Assembly: GCA_033030425.1 (NCBI GenBank)
Contig: JAUFSD010000022.1
Span: forward strand, 1,240,001 to 1,304,000
From: Verpa conica
Lineage: Eukaryota > Ascomycota > Pezizomycetes > Pezizales > Morchellaceae
DNA: 64,000 nt
Direction of reading: 5' to 3'
Shown here one piece after another: positions 33,106-45,251 of this stretch. Both the position numbers and the translations under genes were made by a program. Position 1 is the stretch's first letter; each line of letters opens with the position of its first letter. The notes under the pieces were generated by a model. The model did no database searches. It had not been told where the DNA came from and saw nothing but the letters and a program-made list of their open reading frames with translations.

Positions 33106-34960
33106 TTACTTCGGAGTTCTCGGGATCGCTGAGGGGGGCCGCTGAGAAGAGGCTGGGACCACATTCGATTCCACCTCCTTTCCAGTCGCGCTCTGGGGAG
33201 AGTTTAACCGTGATTTAAGTGATCCTGGAGGAGGAGGAGGTTGTGGTTGTGACCCTTTGCTGATACTCACTCTCCGACTACGCCTACTATTCAAGTCAAC
33301 CGGTGCAGCATGAACCTTCTTCTCGAGCTCCTCCATGAATTTTTTATATTCTCGGTGCTCCCTTTGCCCAACAACATAAGCACCAGAATCCGCATACAGT
33401 GCAGTTCCAGCAAAGTAAATATATCCCATATCTCCCGAACTAACGTCGCTGTCTGGCGTGGAGATTCTTTCCCGATAAACTCTCGGGAAAAGGCATAGGA
33501 CCTTGCTGTGTGGATCAATGGTAATCAGATCATCTGCAGAAACTCCACAGAAATCGTCTTGAACCTGCTGTGAGCCCCAGTCTGGTGAAGCGTTGTTTGT
33601 AAAATCCGTGGTTGCAAATATCCGGGTCGAGTTCCTTTGTGCGGGTCTCCAAGCGCCGAATGCAAGTTTGAACAACTCGACGAGCTCCTTCTTTACATTT
33701 TCCTGGTCCTTCTGCTGGATGAGCGGTGAGGTTAGATTGAGGATCTCTGTAGCCATATCTTGGACTTTTGTATCGATGTTGTTGTCATCTTCGACTAGAG
33801 CGTTGATGGTCAAGCTTCGCCACACGGCTTCCTTCCAGGGGTTGTCTCGGTGTAGTCGTTCTGATATCGACTCGAAGATGCCGGAGGAGTCGGAGTAGTT
33901 GATGACTGGGCGGAAAACGTTATTGCAAAGGCTCTGCGAGATGAGACTCTCGACGCCGGCAAGGCGGAGGAGCTTGGAAGCTTCGATGTTACTGGTCGGG
34001 ATTGGAAAGGGGATCTTGTCGGTGAAGCCGGAGAGACGAAGCTCTTCTTTTATTTCTTGCTGGTGGAGTTTGATCTCTTCCTGGTATATAAGTATCAGCT
34101 TGAGATGCGGTACAATCAATGGACTAAGAAGGATCAAGTACTTACAACTGTCGAGCCTTGTGGAAGACTGGTAAACCGTGTTTTGCAGAACAGATGGAAC
34201 ACTTCGGCCAATTCTTTCCATTTACCTTCACTAATAGCAAAAAGGTTAGTAGGGGGCTTCATATAAACCGGCTGAAAGAACCTTACAAAACTTCATCAGA
34301 GACACTTGTGAGCTCCTGCTGCAACGCCCTGAGTTTTCCATTCGACTGATTAAGTTTTTTCTTCAGCCCATTATTTTTCCAATCCAATTCTTCAATCTCC
34401 GAGCTCTTTTTCTGTATCTCACAATTAGCCGCATCCAGCTGAGAACGCTGTTTCTCCATAGCTTCCAAATGTTGTTTTTCAATGTGAGACTTTTGCTTCG
34501 CGAGTGAGGTCGAATGACTCTGAAGTGTCTTTTCCATCTCCTGATTATGCTGTGTGATCCTCTTCTCAAACTCTTTTACAAACCTCTCCTTCGATGCAGC
34601 TATAAGATCATTGGCCTCCGCAAGGCGTTCTTTAAGCACTTTTACTTCTGCCTTCAATGCCTCGGATGCTTTGATATGTACCGAGTCGAAGGCTGCTACC
34701 CCGGTTTCAAGCTCTCTAATTCGTTGCTCTTTTTGCTCCAAGTCCTCAACTAGATCGTTTTCCCGCTTGCGGTTTTCGTAGTACTCGAGGAAATGACCTT
34801 CGTAAGTCGGGTACTCTGTGAGGAGCTTCTGTATATCGGAGATTGGCTTCCCAAGCCTGTTTAGGAAAACGCTAATATCTGGGCTGGATGTACCATCGGT
34901 CGGGGGGTACTCCTTGGATGATGGTTGTGTACCACTTGCATTTCCTTTCTGTTTAGGCAT
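33106..34960 (-). CDS. Coiled-coil protein of unknown function
   Basis: Exons (minus) 34960-34287, 34230-34146 and 34080-33106 join in frame to 577 aa over introns of 56 and 65 bp. The N-terminal 40 residues are disordered. A long coiled coil spans about 75-224 (Glu/Lys/Gln/Leu-rich). A more globular part follows, with KLAFGAWRPAQRNSTRIFAT and SKVLCLFPRVYRERIS. The C-terminus is basic and Pro-rich (QPQPPPPPGS, RRSRR). It may be a structural or nuclear protein; no catalytic motif is seen and no family is named with confidence. It is convergent with the TFIIS-core gene. Confidence 0.75.
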
Positions 34961-35975
34961 CTGGTATCGTGGAGTCAGTTTAATATTTAAAAACCCAGGT
35001 TATAATGAGAGATACATTGATTTTCTTAGTGTAACTTTTAGTGGAGGGGGGGGGGGGGCACTGGGTCAGCGAGGTGTTTTCGGACGATAGCTGTATCTTA
35101 GGAAGAAATATAGTACTAGTAAGAGGATTTCTTGATGCAAGTAATCACGGGAGTATATTCCTCTCGGGGGGCGGTTTTTATTAAGTTGAAGCTTCTAGCT
35201 ACGGACACATTATTAAGGATTCGTAACGATACATTCTGCTGCCAAGATAATAAGGCCCACCTCCACCGTGGCGAAAGGCATCTATCCGTCGGAATTCCGT
35301 TTGTAGTATTTGGGATTTTGTGAGAGCTGAGCAGTATGGGAACCGTGCGGTTTCGCCTTAGATTTTTTTGGTCCCGCAGTACAGAACCGGGAAGATGTCT
35401 TTTCCCGTATTGGTCCAGCTTGAGGACATTCTTTTAGAATCTATGCATGGGATAAACTTGGGTATTGTGGGGTTGGGTGCTGGCACTATGGAGGAGGGGT
35501 GTTTTGGTGGGGCAAACAAAGTGAGACATGAAGAAGCAAAAATATCACATGGCTGCCTTCTTGAAAAATAGGTCTATGCTTTCTTGCCTAAGGGTAAGCA
35601 TTAGCTGGGGTAGACTACAACATGGGTGATACTCGTGATCCTACTTCTATTCGCTGGGACACCCTACATACCCAGTGTAGTATCCAAGGGACAGTCCTGT
35701 AGTGGGCCGTTGAGGGGTTAAATGAGCCATAGGACCGGATCTTCGAGTGATTTTTCATGATAACCTGAAGAAAGCGGAAGTAACGATCTTCCCTAGTCCT
35801 AGGGTAAATGTTTTCTAGTGATAATCAGTATGGGGAGAATTTAATGACTTAGTCTTTGTATATAGTGCAAAAAGTAGGGAAATAATGGTTATGCGAATCC
35901 CTGAGCTCATAGATGAAACTTCAATTTAACTTATCCCCTCGTCCCCCCTCTAAAAGAATTAATCTATATAACCGA
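34961..35975. other. Intergenic region with poly-G tract
   Basis: No gene is seen. A run of about 11 G (35045-35058 area, GGAGGGGGGGGGGGGCA) is notable and may vary in length. The region lies upstream of the coiled-coil gene and downstream of the EBP gene. Confidence 0.5.
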
Positions 35976-36936
35976 TCATCTCACTTTCTTCCCTTCCAAA
36001 ACCTCACCAATAGATACGCCTTCTCCTTCATCTGAGTCATCATAATCCTCCTCCTCACTATCCTCTCCAAATGTCGCACCACTCAGAGCACTCGCAGTTC
36101 CAGAGACCGTGCTAACCATAGATTGCAACTGAAGAGCAGGGAGGAAGGTGTTATAAGCTTCGTAAAGCAGCCACAGAGGGATCCACACCCAAAGCGTGTT
36201 GAAGAAGAAAAGATAAACCCATCTAGACGTTTATAAGTTGGTATCCAAGAATAGCCATGAATAGAAAGGTGAGCTTACTTGTACATAAAGTTGCTAGTTT
36301 CCAGGTTGTGACTTCCCGTGAGCCACTCGGGCATGAATGTCATGTATCCTGTACACATCCGAGATTAACACTCAATCATTGTGACGCCCCCTTCACACAT
36401 CAAGACGGGTACGAACCTCCATACAACTCTCCCGTTGCCAAAACCACAATCCAGAACCATCTCCGGGGGTCCTCCTTCCTAACCATATCGCAGATCCACA
36501 AGGCCAACGGCCCACCCACAAATACCGTCAAAACCTCCAAGGTGACCACGCAGATATCAGACTGTCCCCATCTGAAATCAGCCTTTGCGTACTCCTGCCA
36601 CAACTGTGCTAATGGCGCATCTGAGTACGCCGCGCCGTAGACAGTCGCACTGTCACCCCATAGAACGTGATGACTTGGTCCCTGTAGCGATGTGGCCTTC
36701 GACGCGAAGAACGAGTAGTAGAGGAAGGACCCCTCAAAGACAAAGTGAATTAACGAGTCGAAAAGATGCCAGATGAAGATTACACGTGTCTTGGTTGTGG
36801 TGCGATGGGGGAGAACAAACACCGAGAGGGCGTAGGCGAGAAACAGCAGGACAATTACAAGAAAAAAAGACCCAATAGTAACTGCGTCGATAAGGTCGAG
36901 GAAGCTCTGAGGCGGAGGGGGCGAAGTCGTATCCAT
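35976..36936 (-). CDS. Emopamil-binding (EXPERA domain) membrane protein
   Basis: Exons (minus) 36936-36417, 36348-36279 and 36222-35976 join in frame to 278 aa. Family features are HLFDSLIHFVFEGSFLYYSF, WGDSATVYGAAYSDAPLAQL, then GQSDICVVTLEVLTVFVGGP, GELYGGYMTFMPEW and NTLWVWIPLWLLYEAY, with about five membrane segments. Known relatives act on sterols as delta8-delta7 isomerase in the ER, but many fungal homologues have no proven activity. The C-terminal tail is acidic (EDSEEEDYDDSDEGEG). The first intron needs a non-standard donor (GTTCGT) to keep frame, the weakest part of the model. Confidence 0.85.
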
Positions 36937-39900
36937 TGCGAAGCCTGACGGTCCTGTCGCCGTTGCTGTTTCTTTGGTGCTGCTTTGCTGGGAGCTCAGG
37001 GAGTTCTTGTCAGGGGCTGATAATGCCGTGGGTTAGGGTTTCTATTGGCCAATAGTCACCGACCAGCAAGGCAGTCGAGGCAGACGAGTAATGCGCCTTT
37101 GTTTTATGTATATACTGAGAGACTTCTATCCTTAATAGCTATGAAGTTTGTCTTAATTTCTCAGAGAGGTGTTTTATACCCATTATTATATTATTTCCTA
37201 GTGGATCTCGTTCACCCCGCCAAACACAGCCCAAGTGAAACAAATTATCTTAAGATACATGTATATCTGGACCTGGTCCGTAGAATAATAGGTAGTTTAT
37301 AAGCCCGGAACAGGAGTCACACTCTCAAGCGCCTAGGATCAAATGGAAACTCTTTAGCTACTGATTTCTGAATTAATGTCCAAGTATATCTTTACTAAGT
37401 ACCAACCTAAGGCATATGAGAGCACAAGATGAGACCTGGAGAGTAAACAGAGACCCTTTAGGGAGCAGAAATAGCACTCACATCATCGATGCTGAATGAG
37501 CTCTACTCTCAAGCACCATACTACTTGAGAAGAATCAGAGATAGAGATCTTTATGTTAAAAAGTGCAGTGGCAAACAGTAAAGGCACCGCCTTGTCCCTA
37601 GATTCTGTTTATCATAGCCAGCCTCACCAACCCATGCGTTGTCTCTTTCATCAATACCGATACCACAGTCCACTTCACCCTACGGACCTATTCGGGGGAT
37701 AACAGGTGCGAATCTAGACCCATAGCCGCCCTAACCTCCATCACTTTATCGAGGCTTCATCCTGAGGGCCTTCACACGGAGACGTGCATGACCTACGGAG
37801 AATAAGCTGAGATAGACCATCACATTATGAAAGCACCTTTTTTTTTCTTGGCTCTTGCCGTTCCGAGTATATCAGCTGCACATGTTGAATCTCATAATAT
37901 ATCATTCGTTACGACTGCAAGGACCCGGTTTCAATTACTCGATGCATATCTATTATACTTTCGCGGGTGCCAGAGTACAACAGCACACGCTTACAATAAG
38001 GATCACCTTTTACACAGTCGTGGAACTCGGGAGGTCGCCGTGCATGGCCTAGACCCGGAACTCTGGAGAGTTGGGTTTCACAACGCTGGGCTGGATATAA
38101 TCATGCTTTTATTCAACGTTTATGACTGGGTTTTGTTTTTTATTTGCGCCTTTTAGCGTAGATTAGAGGATTCTGGGGATAGTCTAGGTAGAAAGTTTAA
38201 TCGGGAAAGATTTTCGGGAAGGATAAGCCTCGGAAGCTATGCTGCTAAAAATTCTAATAAGCCAGAATTGCAAATTTTCATCTGTAAATGCTGGGAACAC
38301 CCGGGTTAAATGCACTTTAGGTCTTGTAGATACTCGCCGGTTTCTTTTAATATTAGCGTGACATCGTGGTGGTTAGTTCTGCTCGTGCGACAATATTAGA
38401 ATAACATCTGGCTACGTAGATATCCCCAAAGGGGTTTACTATGCTAATGGGTGCGCAGTCTTTGGGGAGGATGGGTCCTTCGAGGGTTTAATCCTACATA
38501 CTCTTCTTCTCGGGATTGGATGCTGTCTGGTGGGGAGTGCGTTTTTACCTTTCGGCAGAATAAGCAGTGGGAATGGTCAGGTGTTTCTGGAATGCTGTAC
38601 CATACACTCAAAGCTCGCCACGTCCACATTTATAAGAATCTTTTCGGGATTAAGCTCAAGGATCTAGTCCATGTTTTATTTTCTAATGCCCTACTCAACT
38701 AGTAGAATATAATTAGGGTGTGTCATTAAAGACTGTAGGTTCAGCTAGTCTGATAGCGAGATTTACCTGGCTAATTAATCGCTCTTGGGCTACCTAGTCT
38801 TGAGACATCACTCGTTCCTACCTATTCGTTAGTTATCCAATAGCTCTGCTGGCAATGAGCGAGCAGCCTTGCATTTGAGCCTCTCGACAGTGTAACTTTG
38901 TTCCAGGGGCACAACACTGTGTACCACCCCAATTAATAAGGCTGCCCATTATGTACTTGCCATTGCCCTACTCAAACTGCAATAACCACAGCACCCTTGT
39001 AGAGGTAGAACATACGATGGCTTCTACTGGGCATTCTGCCTCGGGGGAATCTTTTACTTCAAAAGTACCGACCATAGCCTCAGCCTTCTCCCAGTGTCAC
39101 ACATAAATAAGCTTTCTAGAGTTGCACGGGAAGGCATACTTATTGGTCCCCAGCAGGCACGCGCACCCCGGAGTCTTGGAACCGGGGCATCACGCCTGTA
39201 ATGCGGGAGTTGTGTGCGAGTAGGGTTCGTCGCACGAATAACCTTATTCGTATCTATAGTATTAGAGTTATAGCGATAAAGCTTGCGTAGAATTAATGGC
39301 TTGGATATCAAGTATTCCACTTGGATTATACACTACTTCTCAGTATATACTAGAATTAGTTATTCAGTTCTCATCCCAGGGATCTGGGAGAGAACTCCAA
39401 ATGCAGGAACCAAAGAATAAGAATCGCTAATCACCCAACAATAGATGATCTTACAAGAACGTAAGATTGTCTTCCTAATAACTCCACTATTAGAAATCGC
39501 ATTCACCAGCTACCCACCTTACATAACCCTGGCTTCAAATTAACTCGCCTCAAGTCCACAGAGAATAGATCTCTTCTCCAGCAAGGGTATCCCCCCATTA
39601 CGCAATCCCCCTCGACTATGTACCTGCATTGGTAAATCTCCCGCGATAACCGTTCGTGGTAGGTGCATGCATGCAGAGTTACAACCAATGAGTCACCCCC
39701 ATTGGCACCCGTCATTCTGCGTGAGGCCCCATCCGATACCCGATGTGAATGGCTGTTCCGAACTCCGAATAGATTGTGAGGGAGGTCACATGGACACTTT
39801 GTTTCTTTTCCGACCGGCCGGTATCCGGTATTCAGTGAGGAGTTCGTCTTGGTGTAGAGAGAATGTATCACTCGATCTGTTAACGGGCCGTCCTTGATGA

Positions 39901-41062
39901 TATTAGATGCCAATAGCTGCGTATGTGAACGTAATGGAACAGCTTGGCCTATCCAAGCCTCCTTAAGATCCTGTCATTGAGATGTGTATTTCTCCAGAAC
40001 CACAAGTTGAGGCTACTTAGTTTTTTGCCTCCAGAGGTCTCTTAATCCACCCGTTTCACAATTGAAACCCCACAGCCCCATAGAATTCCCCACCATCAAT
40101 CCACTTGATCGGGTAGATTCCCAATGAGCAAGAAGACCCAAAACACACTACCAGGCGGTTGTATTGTTATCGTGTTTGGTATCACATGTCACCCACGCTT
40201 AGAAGTTTTTATACCGGGATACGCTGTGGCAAGGGCAGACACTGGACCGTGACGGTGACTGGGCGATAAAAGCCGGAGCAGACTATTCGTCACGATGCAG
40301 GCAATCGATTTAGAGTTAAGTTGCACCACTCTCTGCGATTTGTAAGGCGTGCATAGAGGGATAACAGCAATGCCTCGGAGATACGTGTAGAGAATTATGT
40401 TACTGAGATGTTTTATCGCCCTATCTGATGGTACTGTGACAATACTCTCATCCCATCCCATACCCATCCCTCTGAAGGTTCCATGTCAGCTTCTGGAAGA
40501 CTTGCCAGACTTGGGAGCAGGGTTCTCCGGGGAGGGATTTCTCGGCCAATTAAGCAAGTCTGACAGACAGGAATCAGCCTCGCTGCGGCGTTCGAGTGCC
40601 TGCAAATAGCAGGGCCCGTAGTATGCCCATAACATGCCCAATAGCAGGCCCCAATTGCAGAATCCGCCCAATCGGCTGAACACAAGCCTCCAAACCCTAA
40701 CCCGGCCAGATCACATAATCACCCACAGCCAAACATTCCTCTTAATAATGCCCGAGTCTTTGCCCAGAGCTGCAAGTCGCTGCAGCCCTCAGAAACAAAT
40801 ATGACGAGAACACACCCACACCCCAGAGGAAAAATAAATAAATGGTGCATGGTAAACACTGGGCATTTAATAAATACTCCCCCCCTTCCCCGCCCGTTTC
40901 CCGCTCTAGAATTGTAGTTGTATACAGATATCCCGACGAACTCACGCCGTATAGTATTATTCAGATTTATAGAATACGACAGTACTGCGCCTCAGATATC
41001 ATAGATCCCCCCCCCCACAAGTATATATCACAAGTCTATTCAAAGTGTCTTCCCAATATCTC
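36937..41062. other. 4.1-kb gene-poor stretch
   Basis: No gene with a recognisable domain was found on either strand. Short frames are scattered without promoter or splice support. The last 200 bp before 41063 carry C-rich and TATA-like words (AAGTATATATCACAAG) and probably hold the promoter of the vWA gene. Confidence 0.45.
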
Positions 41063-43076
41063 ATGAGCGCCTTTCGCCGCCTATCTTTCGTAGGCGGCAG
41101 CAGCGACGACACCGAAGAGGACCGGAGGCCGTACCACCAGCATCGTCACCCCCACCTCCACCGCAACAAAAAGGATTACTCTGTTTCACCCACGGGCGGG
41201 AACAGACCAGTCTCGATCTCCATTGATCCCCGCATTGCAACAAGGTCCTCCTCGAGCGAGAGCTCGGCTGCAGCTGGGGGGGTCCCCGTGCGGAGAAACA
41301 CATCCAAGTCCGAGCACGAAGCAGAGGGATCTGTCAGGAAGCACAAGTCGCGTTCTGAGATACCGAGAGAGGGGTCGCGCAAGCACAAATCGCGGGGGAG
41401 TGAGAATGTGGAGGGGTCCCGCAGGCACAAGTCACGGTCGGACCTTGCCGAGGAGGCCCCGGTGAGGAAGCATTCTTCGAGGCATTCTCACTCGAATCCG
41501 CGGTCCGATGGGACGGATGCTCCGGTGCGTAAGCATTCGTCAAGGTCGAAAAGACATCGGCCCGAGAGGGCAGAGACAGCACCGCCGGCTCCTGTGGTGC
41601 CAGTGCCTGCGCCGGTAGCTGTGCCGATGCAGGCTCAGCTGTCTGAACCGCTGCAAATGCCAGAGCCGTTTCAGACTTCTCCGCTGGCTCAGCTGCCAGA
41701 GTCTCTTCAGATAATAGACATGTCCAAGACGTTATCAAGCTCTCCGCCGTCTTCGGGTTCATCAATGGGAATTGTTATTTCTGGGTCTCGCAAAAGAAGT
41801 GGAAGTAGTAAGTCTATAATACATATAGCCATATACATATAAATACTTGTGCTAATACTCAAAAGCCCCAAGCACACCAATGATCACGGCCACCCCACCA
41901 ACTCCTTCACCACTGGAACAGGCCCGTCGTGCCAATACTCACCCAGTCTTTTCAACCCCCAAGTTCTCCCCCACTGGCACGGCGCCCCCGCCATATCCTG
42001 TAACCCCACCAACCTACGGACAGATGAATGGTGAAGATTATATTGCATATGCCGTCTCAAGGATCGGTGTAGGAAAGCCCGAACAAAACAGCCTCCTCGA
42101 CCGGTACCGCACAAACTTCGACCCCCGCCCCGGCACCGTCGAGCTGAGCTCCGAGCCCGAGCCCGTCGAGATCGGAAGCAGTGACTACGGTACCATCCGC
42201 CACCCCCAACGCGCAGACTCAGGCAAAAGCTTCACCAGCGGCCACGGAGAGATCCACATCAACATCAAACGCCACTCCTCCTCCGCCACCACCACCACCA
42301 CACCCCGAATCCGCCCGGGCCGAAACAGCATGCGCGAGAACCAATACGACTTCCTCCGCACCTTCGACACCGTCTTCATCATCGACGACTCCGCCTCCAT
42401 GGAAGCCTTCACCCGGTGGGCCGACACCCGCTCCGCCCTCGAGACCATCACCAGCATCGCCACCAAATACGACTCAGACGGCATCGACATCCACTTCCTC
42501 AACTCAACCCACCGCGACGCCCGAAACGTCAAATCCGCGGCAGAAGTCCGTCGCTTATTCGACCTCGTCCAACCCGCGGGAATCACACCCATCGCCGCAT
42601 GCTTAGACAGAATACTAAGGGATTACCTCGACTCCTATGCTGCCGCAAGACCGGTCCTGGCGTCGTCTCCCCCAGCAACACCAATGTCTCCGGGGTTCAA
42701 TACAATCCAGTACCCGAAGCCGCTGAATATCATCATCCTCACCGACGGCGAGCCGACGGATGATCCAGAGAGTGTCATTGTGGATGCGGCGAGGAGGTTG
42801 GATGCCCTGAATGCGCCGTTGCATCAGGTTGGGATTCAGTTTTTCCAGATTGGTGATGAAGAGGGCGCGCGTGAGGCCTTGGAGGATCTGGATGATGCGT
42901 TGGCGGAGATATATGGTATTAGGGATATGGTGGACTATACGCCGTATCTGGGGGGTAAGCGCGAAGGAGAGGAGGGCGAGGGCGAGGGTGGGGTGAATGG
43001 GGAGTGGATTTTAAAGGTGCTTATGGGGGCAGTCAATAGGAGGTTGGATCGGTGGGATAATGATTATGTGAAGTAG
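41063..43076 (+). CDS. von Willebrand factor A domain protein
   Basis: Exons 41063-41807 and 41866-43076 join over a 58-bp intron (GTAAGT..AAAAG) to 651 aa. The start is the ATG of MSAFRRLSFVGG. The N-terminal half is disordered and basic, with repeated RKHKSR and RKHSSR motifs that could be phosphorylated or bind partners. The vWA domain (about 415-640) has an intact metal-binding site: DDSAS at 422-426, a Thr in GITPIAACL, and ILTDGEPTDD. Such cytosolic fungal vWA proteins are thought to mediate protein contacts. The C-terminus has a short Glu/Gly repeat. Exon 2 is markedly C-rich in wobble positions. Confidence 0.88.
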
Positions 43077-43407
43077 GGGAGTGTAATTCCTGATGTGTGA
43101 TGAGGTTATGGGGAATGAGTATTGGATAACGAGGAAGATTGGAGGGAATACGTGTAAAGGGGGGGGGGGTTTCATTTGTTTTTTGTATTTACTTTTAGGG
43201 GCCTTGAGGGCTGAGATGGGTGTTTTTTTTTTTTACCAGCGGGATACGGCGTACTCTTTTTGGGGGGATGGTGAGGATGGGACTTGGTTGATTATTCTTA
43301 TATAGTGGGCGCCTATTTAAATATATAATGACATGAATTATCTGTTTTTTATTAATGGTACTGGGTGATTAATTGGTTGTCTAAAGCGAGTATCTTTCCT
43401 GATACTA
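43077..43407. other. 3' flank of the vWA gene
   Basis: The stretch is G- and T-rich, with a run of nine G near 43160 and ten T near 43225. No gene was seen. Confidence 0.5.
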
Positions 43408-43852
43408 CGGTACGTGTAGTCTTAAATGTGCTATATAGCCGAATCTGGGTGTGGAGCAGTGACCACACCAAATTCCGGTCAAACTTGAACAATCTGGGCT
43501 ATGTAAAAAATGAAGCAAATCCTACCAGCTCAGCTGTTTTCCCAATGGCTTGGAGTACTGCAAATATGTGATCCTAATAGAGGTTTAACTCTAGTATATT
43601 TATTCCTACTAGTTATACTATGAGTATTATTCATCATGTACTAAGTATCTCTAGGAATTATTCCATATTATATTTTTTACAGCTAAAAATGAAGGTTTAT
43701 TCCACAACAACGACACATCCCCAAGCCTAATAAAAGAGAGCTTTATTGAGGCTATAACAAGGCACATATATTTCATTAGTGATTTGGCTGGCTGGCTGTG
43801 GGGCCGGAATATCGTCCCAAATACTGTGACACATTTAAGACTGCGCGCACCA
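43408..43852. mobile_element. MITE family A, copy 2 (445 bp)
   Basis: The right end inverted reads TGGTGCGCGCAGTCTTAAAT; the left end is decayed but keeps GTAGTCTTAAATGTG. TA is present at the left (43406-43407), while the right flank is TG, probably mutated. Interior words shared with the other copies are TTTATTCCACAACAAC, and GGCTGGCTGTG next to CCGGAATATCG. It lies between the vWA and RING genes. Confidence 0.78.
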
Positions 43853-44096
43853 TGCATGTATTCTTGCGTGAGCTTAGTTTCTGCTGTGCTGATGTGATCA
43901 TGAGCAAAAATTACACTTTCAAGAGTTCACGATACCCGTTTTGAATCATCTATTCAAGACATAAGTACAGCTTGGAAATCCAAGTCGCATAAAAGGACAC
44001 TGGTAGGTCTACCGACCTCCTTCTCACCACCTGATACTCACTTTAAAAGATAGGAAAACAACTAAACCACCCTGCACATCTGTCATCCAAATAAAC
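43853..44096. other. Upstream region of the RING gene
   Basis: No gene is seen. It probably contains the RING gene promoter, with C-rich words (CTCCTTCTCACCACC, CAACTAAACCACCC) close to the ATG. Confidence 0.45.
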
Positions 44097-44675
44097 ATGA
44101 ACGAAAACACCGGATGGGAATTCCTCCCCGGAGCACCAGCACAAGCCAGCTCTGAAACACCTTCGGAAGACTCTGACATTACCGAGAAAGATGTCGCTCC
44201 CCACCTCGAGTGCGTCTGCTGCCAAGGCCGTCACCAAGTAACTATCGCCTTCAAGGAGTGCAAAAGCACCCACGCAACATGCACACGCTGCTTAAAAGGC
44301 CTTTTCATAGCAAAGTTAGAAAACACCCTACATAACCAATACCTACCAACCACTATCAAATGTCCATTGTGTCGAGCGAATATTAACCACATTGGTGTTT
44401 TTAACCCACTCCCTCTCGGTGGTCATGAAACGGTTGTTGTGGGGGGCGAGACTTTCAGAGGCTTAGTGTGGGTTCCGCTTCTTCAGTGGATGGCGAATGA
44501 GGAAGAGGATATCGCTCTGGCTCTGCGGATGTATTATCTTGCTCAGAAGTACTGTCTGGAGATTAGGAAGGTGGATGATGAATGGGTGATTCCGGTGCAG
44601 CAGTCTTGGGTTCCTGAACTCTCGGCGGAGGAGATTACTGCGCTAACGGCTATATATGATCAAGGTAGTTTGTAG
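44097..44675 (+). CDS. RING-finger protein, putative E3 ubiquitin ligase
   Basis: This is a 192-aa single-exon protein. A C3HC4 RING is complete: Cys39, Cys42, Cys55, His59, Cys62, Cys65, Cys89 and Cys92, with normal spacing (x2, x12, x3, x2, x2, x23, x2). RING domains bind an E2 enzyme and help ubiquitin transfer. The N-terminal 35 residues are acidic and disordered. The C-terminal part has an ALALRMYYLAQKYCLEIRKV helix and an ELSAEEITALTAIYD segment, possibly substrate-binding. The target is unknown. Confidence 0.82.
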   Translation: MNENTGWEFLPGAPAQASSETPSEDSDITEKDVAPHLECVCCQGRHQVTIAFKECKSTHATCTRCLKGLFIAKLENTLHNQYLPTTIKCPLCRANINHIGVFNPLPLGGHETVVVGGETFRGLVWVPLLQWMANEEEDIALALRMYYLAQKYCLEIRKVDDEWVIPVQQSWVPELSAEEITALTAIYDQGSL

Positions 44676-45251
44676 TTTGTGTCTTGGATGGGGTAGGGCA
44701 CTGGCTGTGGGTGATTGAAGGGTGAGTATGCTGGTTATTGGCTATAGAAAATGTGGTTTTTATGCGGTTTTGAGAGCTTGTTTCGTGCGAATAAGAGTGA
44801 GGTAAGATTTATGAGGAAGTGGGATATCATAGATTCTAGCCGGGTTGGAACTCTCTATGGGATCTTTGCTTTACTTTAATGAGAGAGGATAGAGAGAAGA
44901 GAATATAAATGAATTAATTAATTATAGGTACATACATGGAAGAGAAGAGAAGAGAAGAGAATATTAGTAAATGTGGAATTCTTCCGGGGGAGCCACAGGA
45001 TCATATCAGACCTAGCTGCTCACTTATCAAATTTTCCAAGCCCCAAATGAAGTTTCAGATACTCGGCCCTGTATACGTGCATGTATGCTCAAAATGGAGT
45101 TGTGTGTGATGATGCAACTAGCTCACTCACCCCGCGTCACTCGTTCTCGCGTGTCACATGAAACCCCGCTCCAGGACTTCTTCATCCACCAATACCATCC
45201 TCCACCAGGTATCATCAGTTTAGAGCTCCCCCCTCTACAGCCAAAGCTGGC
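44676..45251. other. Intergenic region with GAGAA microsatellite
   Basis: A GAAGA/GAGAA repeat lies at about 44938-44962. No gene was seen. The 3' end is probably the promoter of the acyl-CoA synthetase-like gene, with a C-rich stretch just before its ATG. Confidence 0.5.

Noticed and set aside
36937..41062. Scattered ORFs of 60-136 codons
   Set aside because: No start context, splice support, domain or composition different from surrounding DNA.
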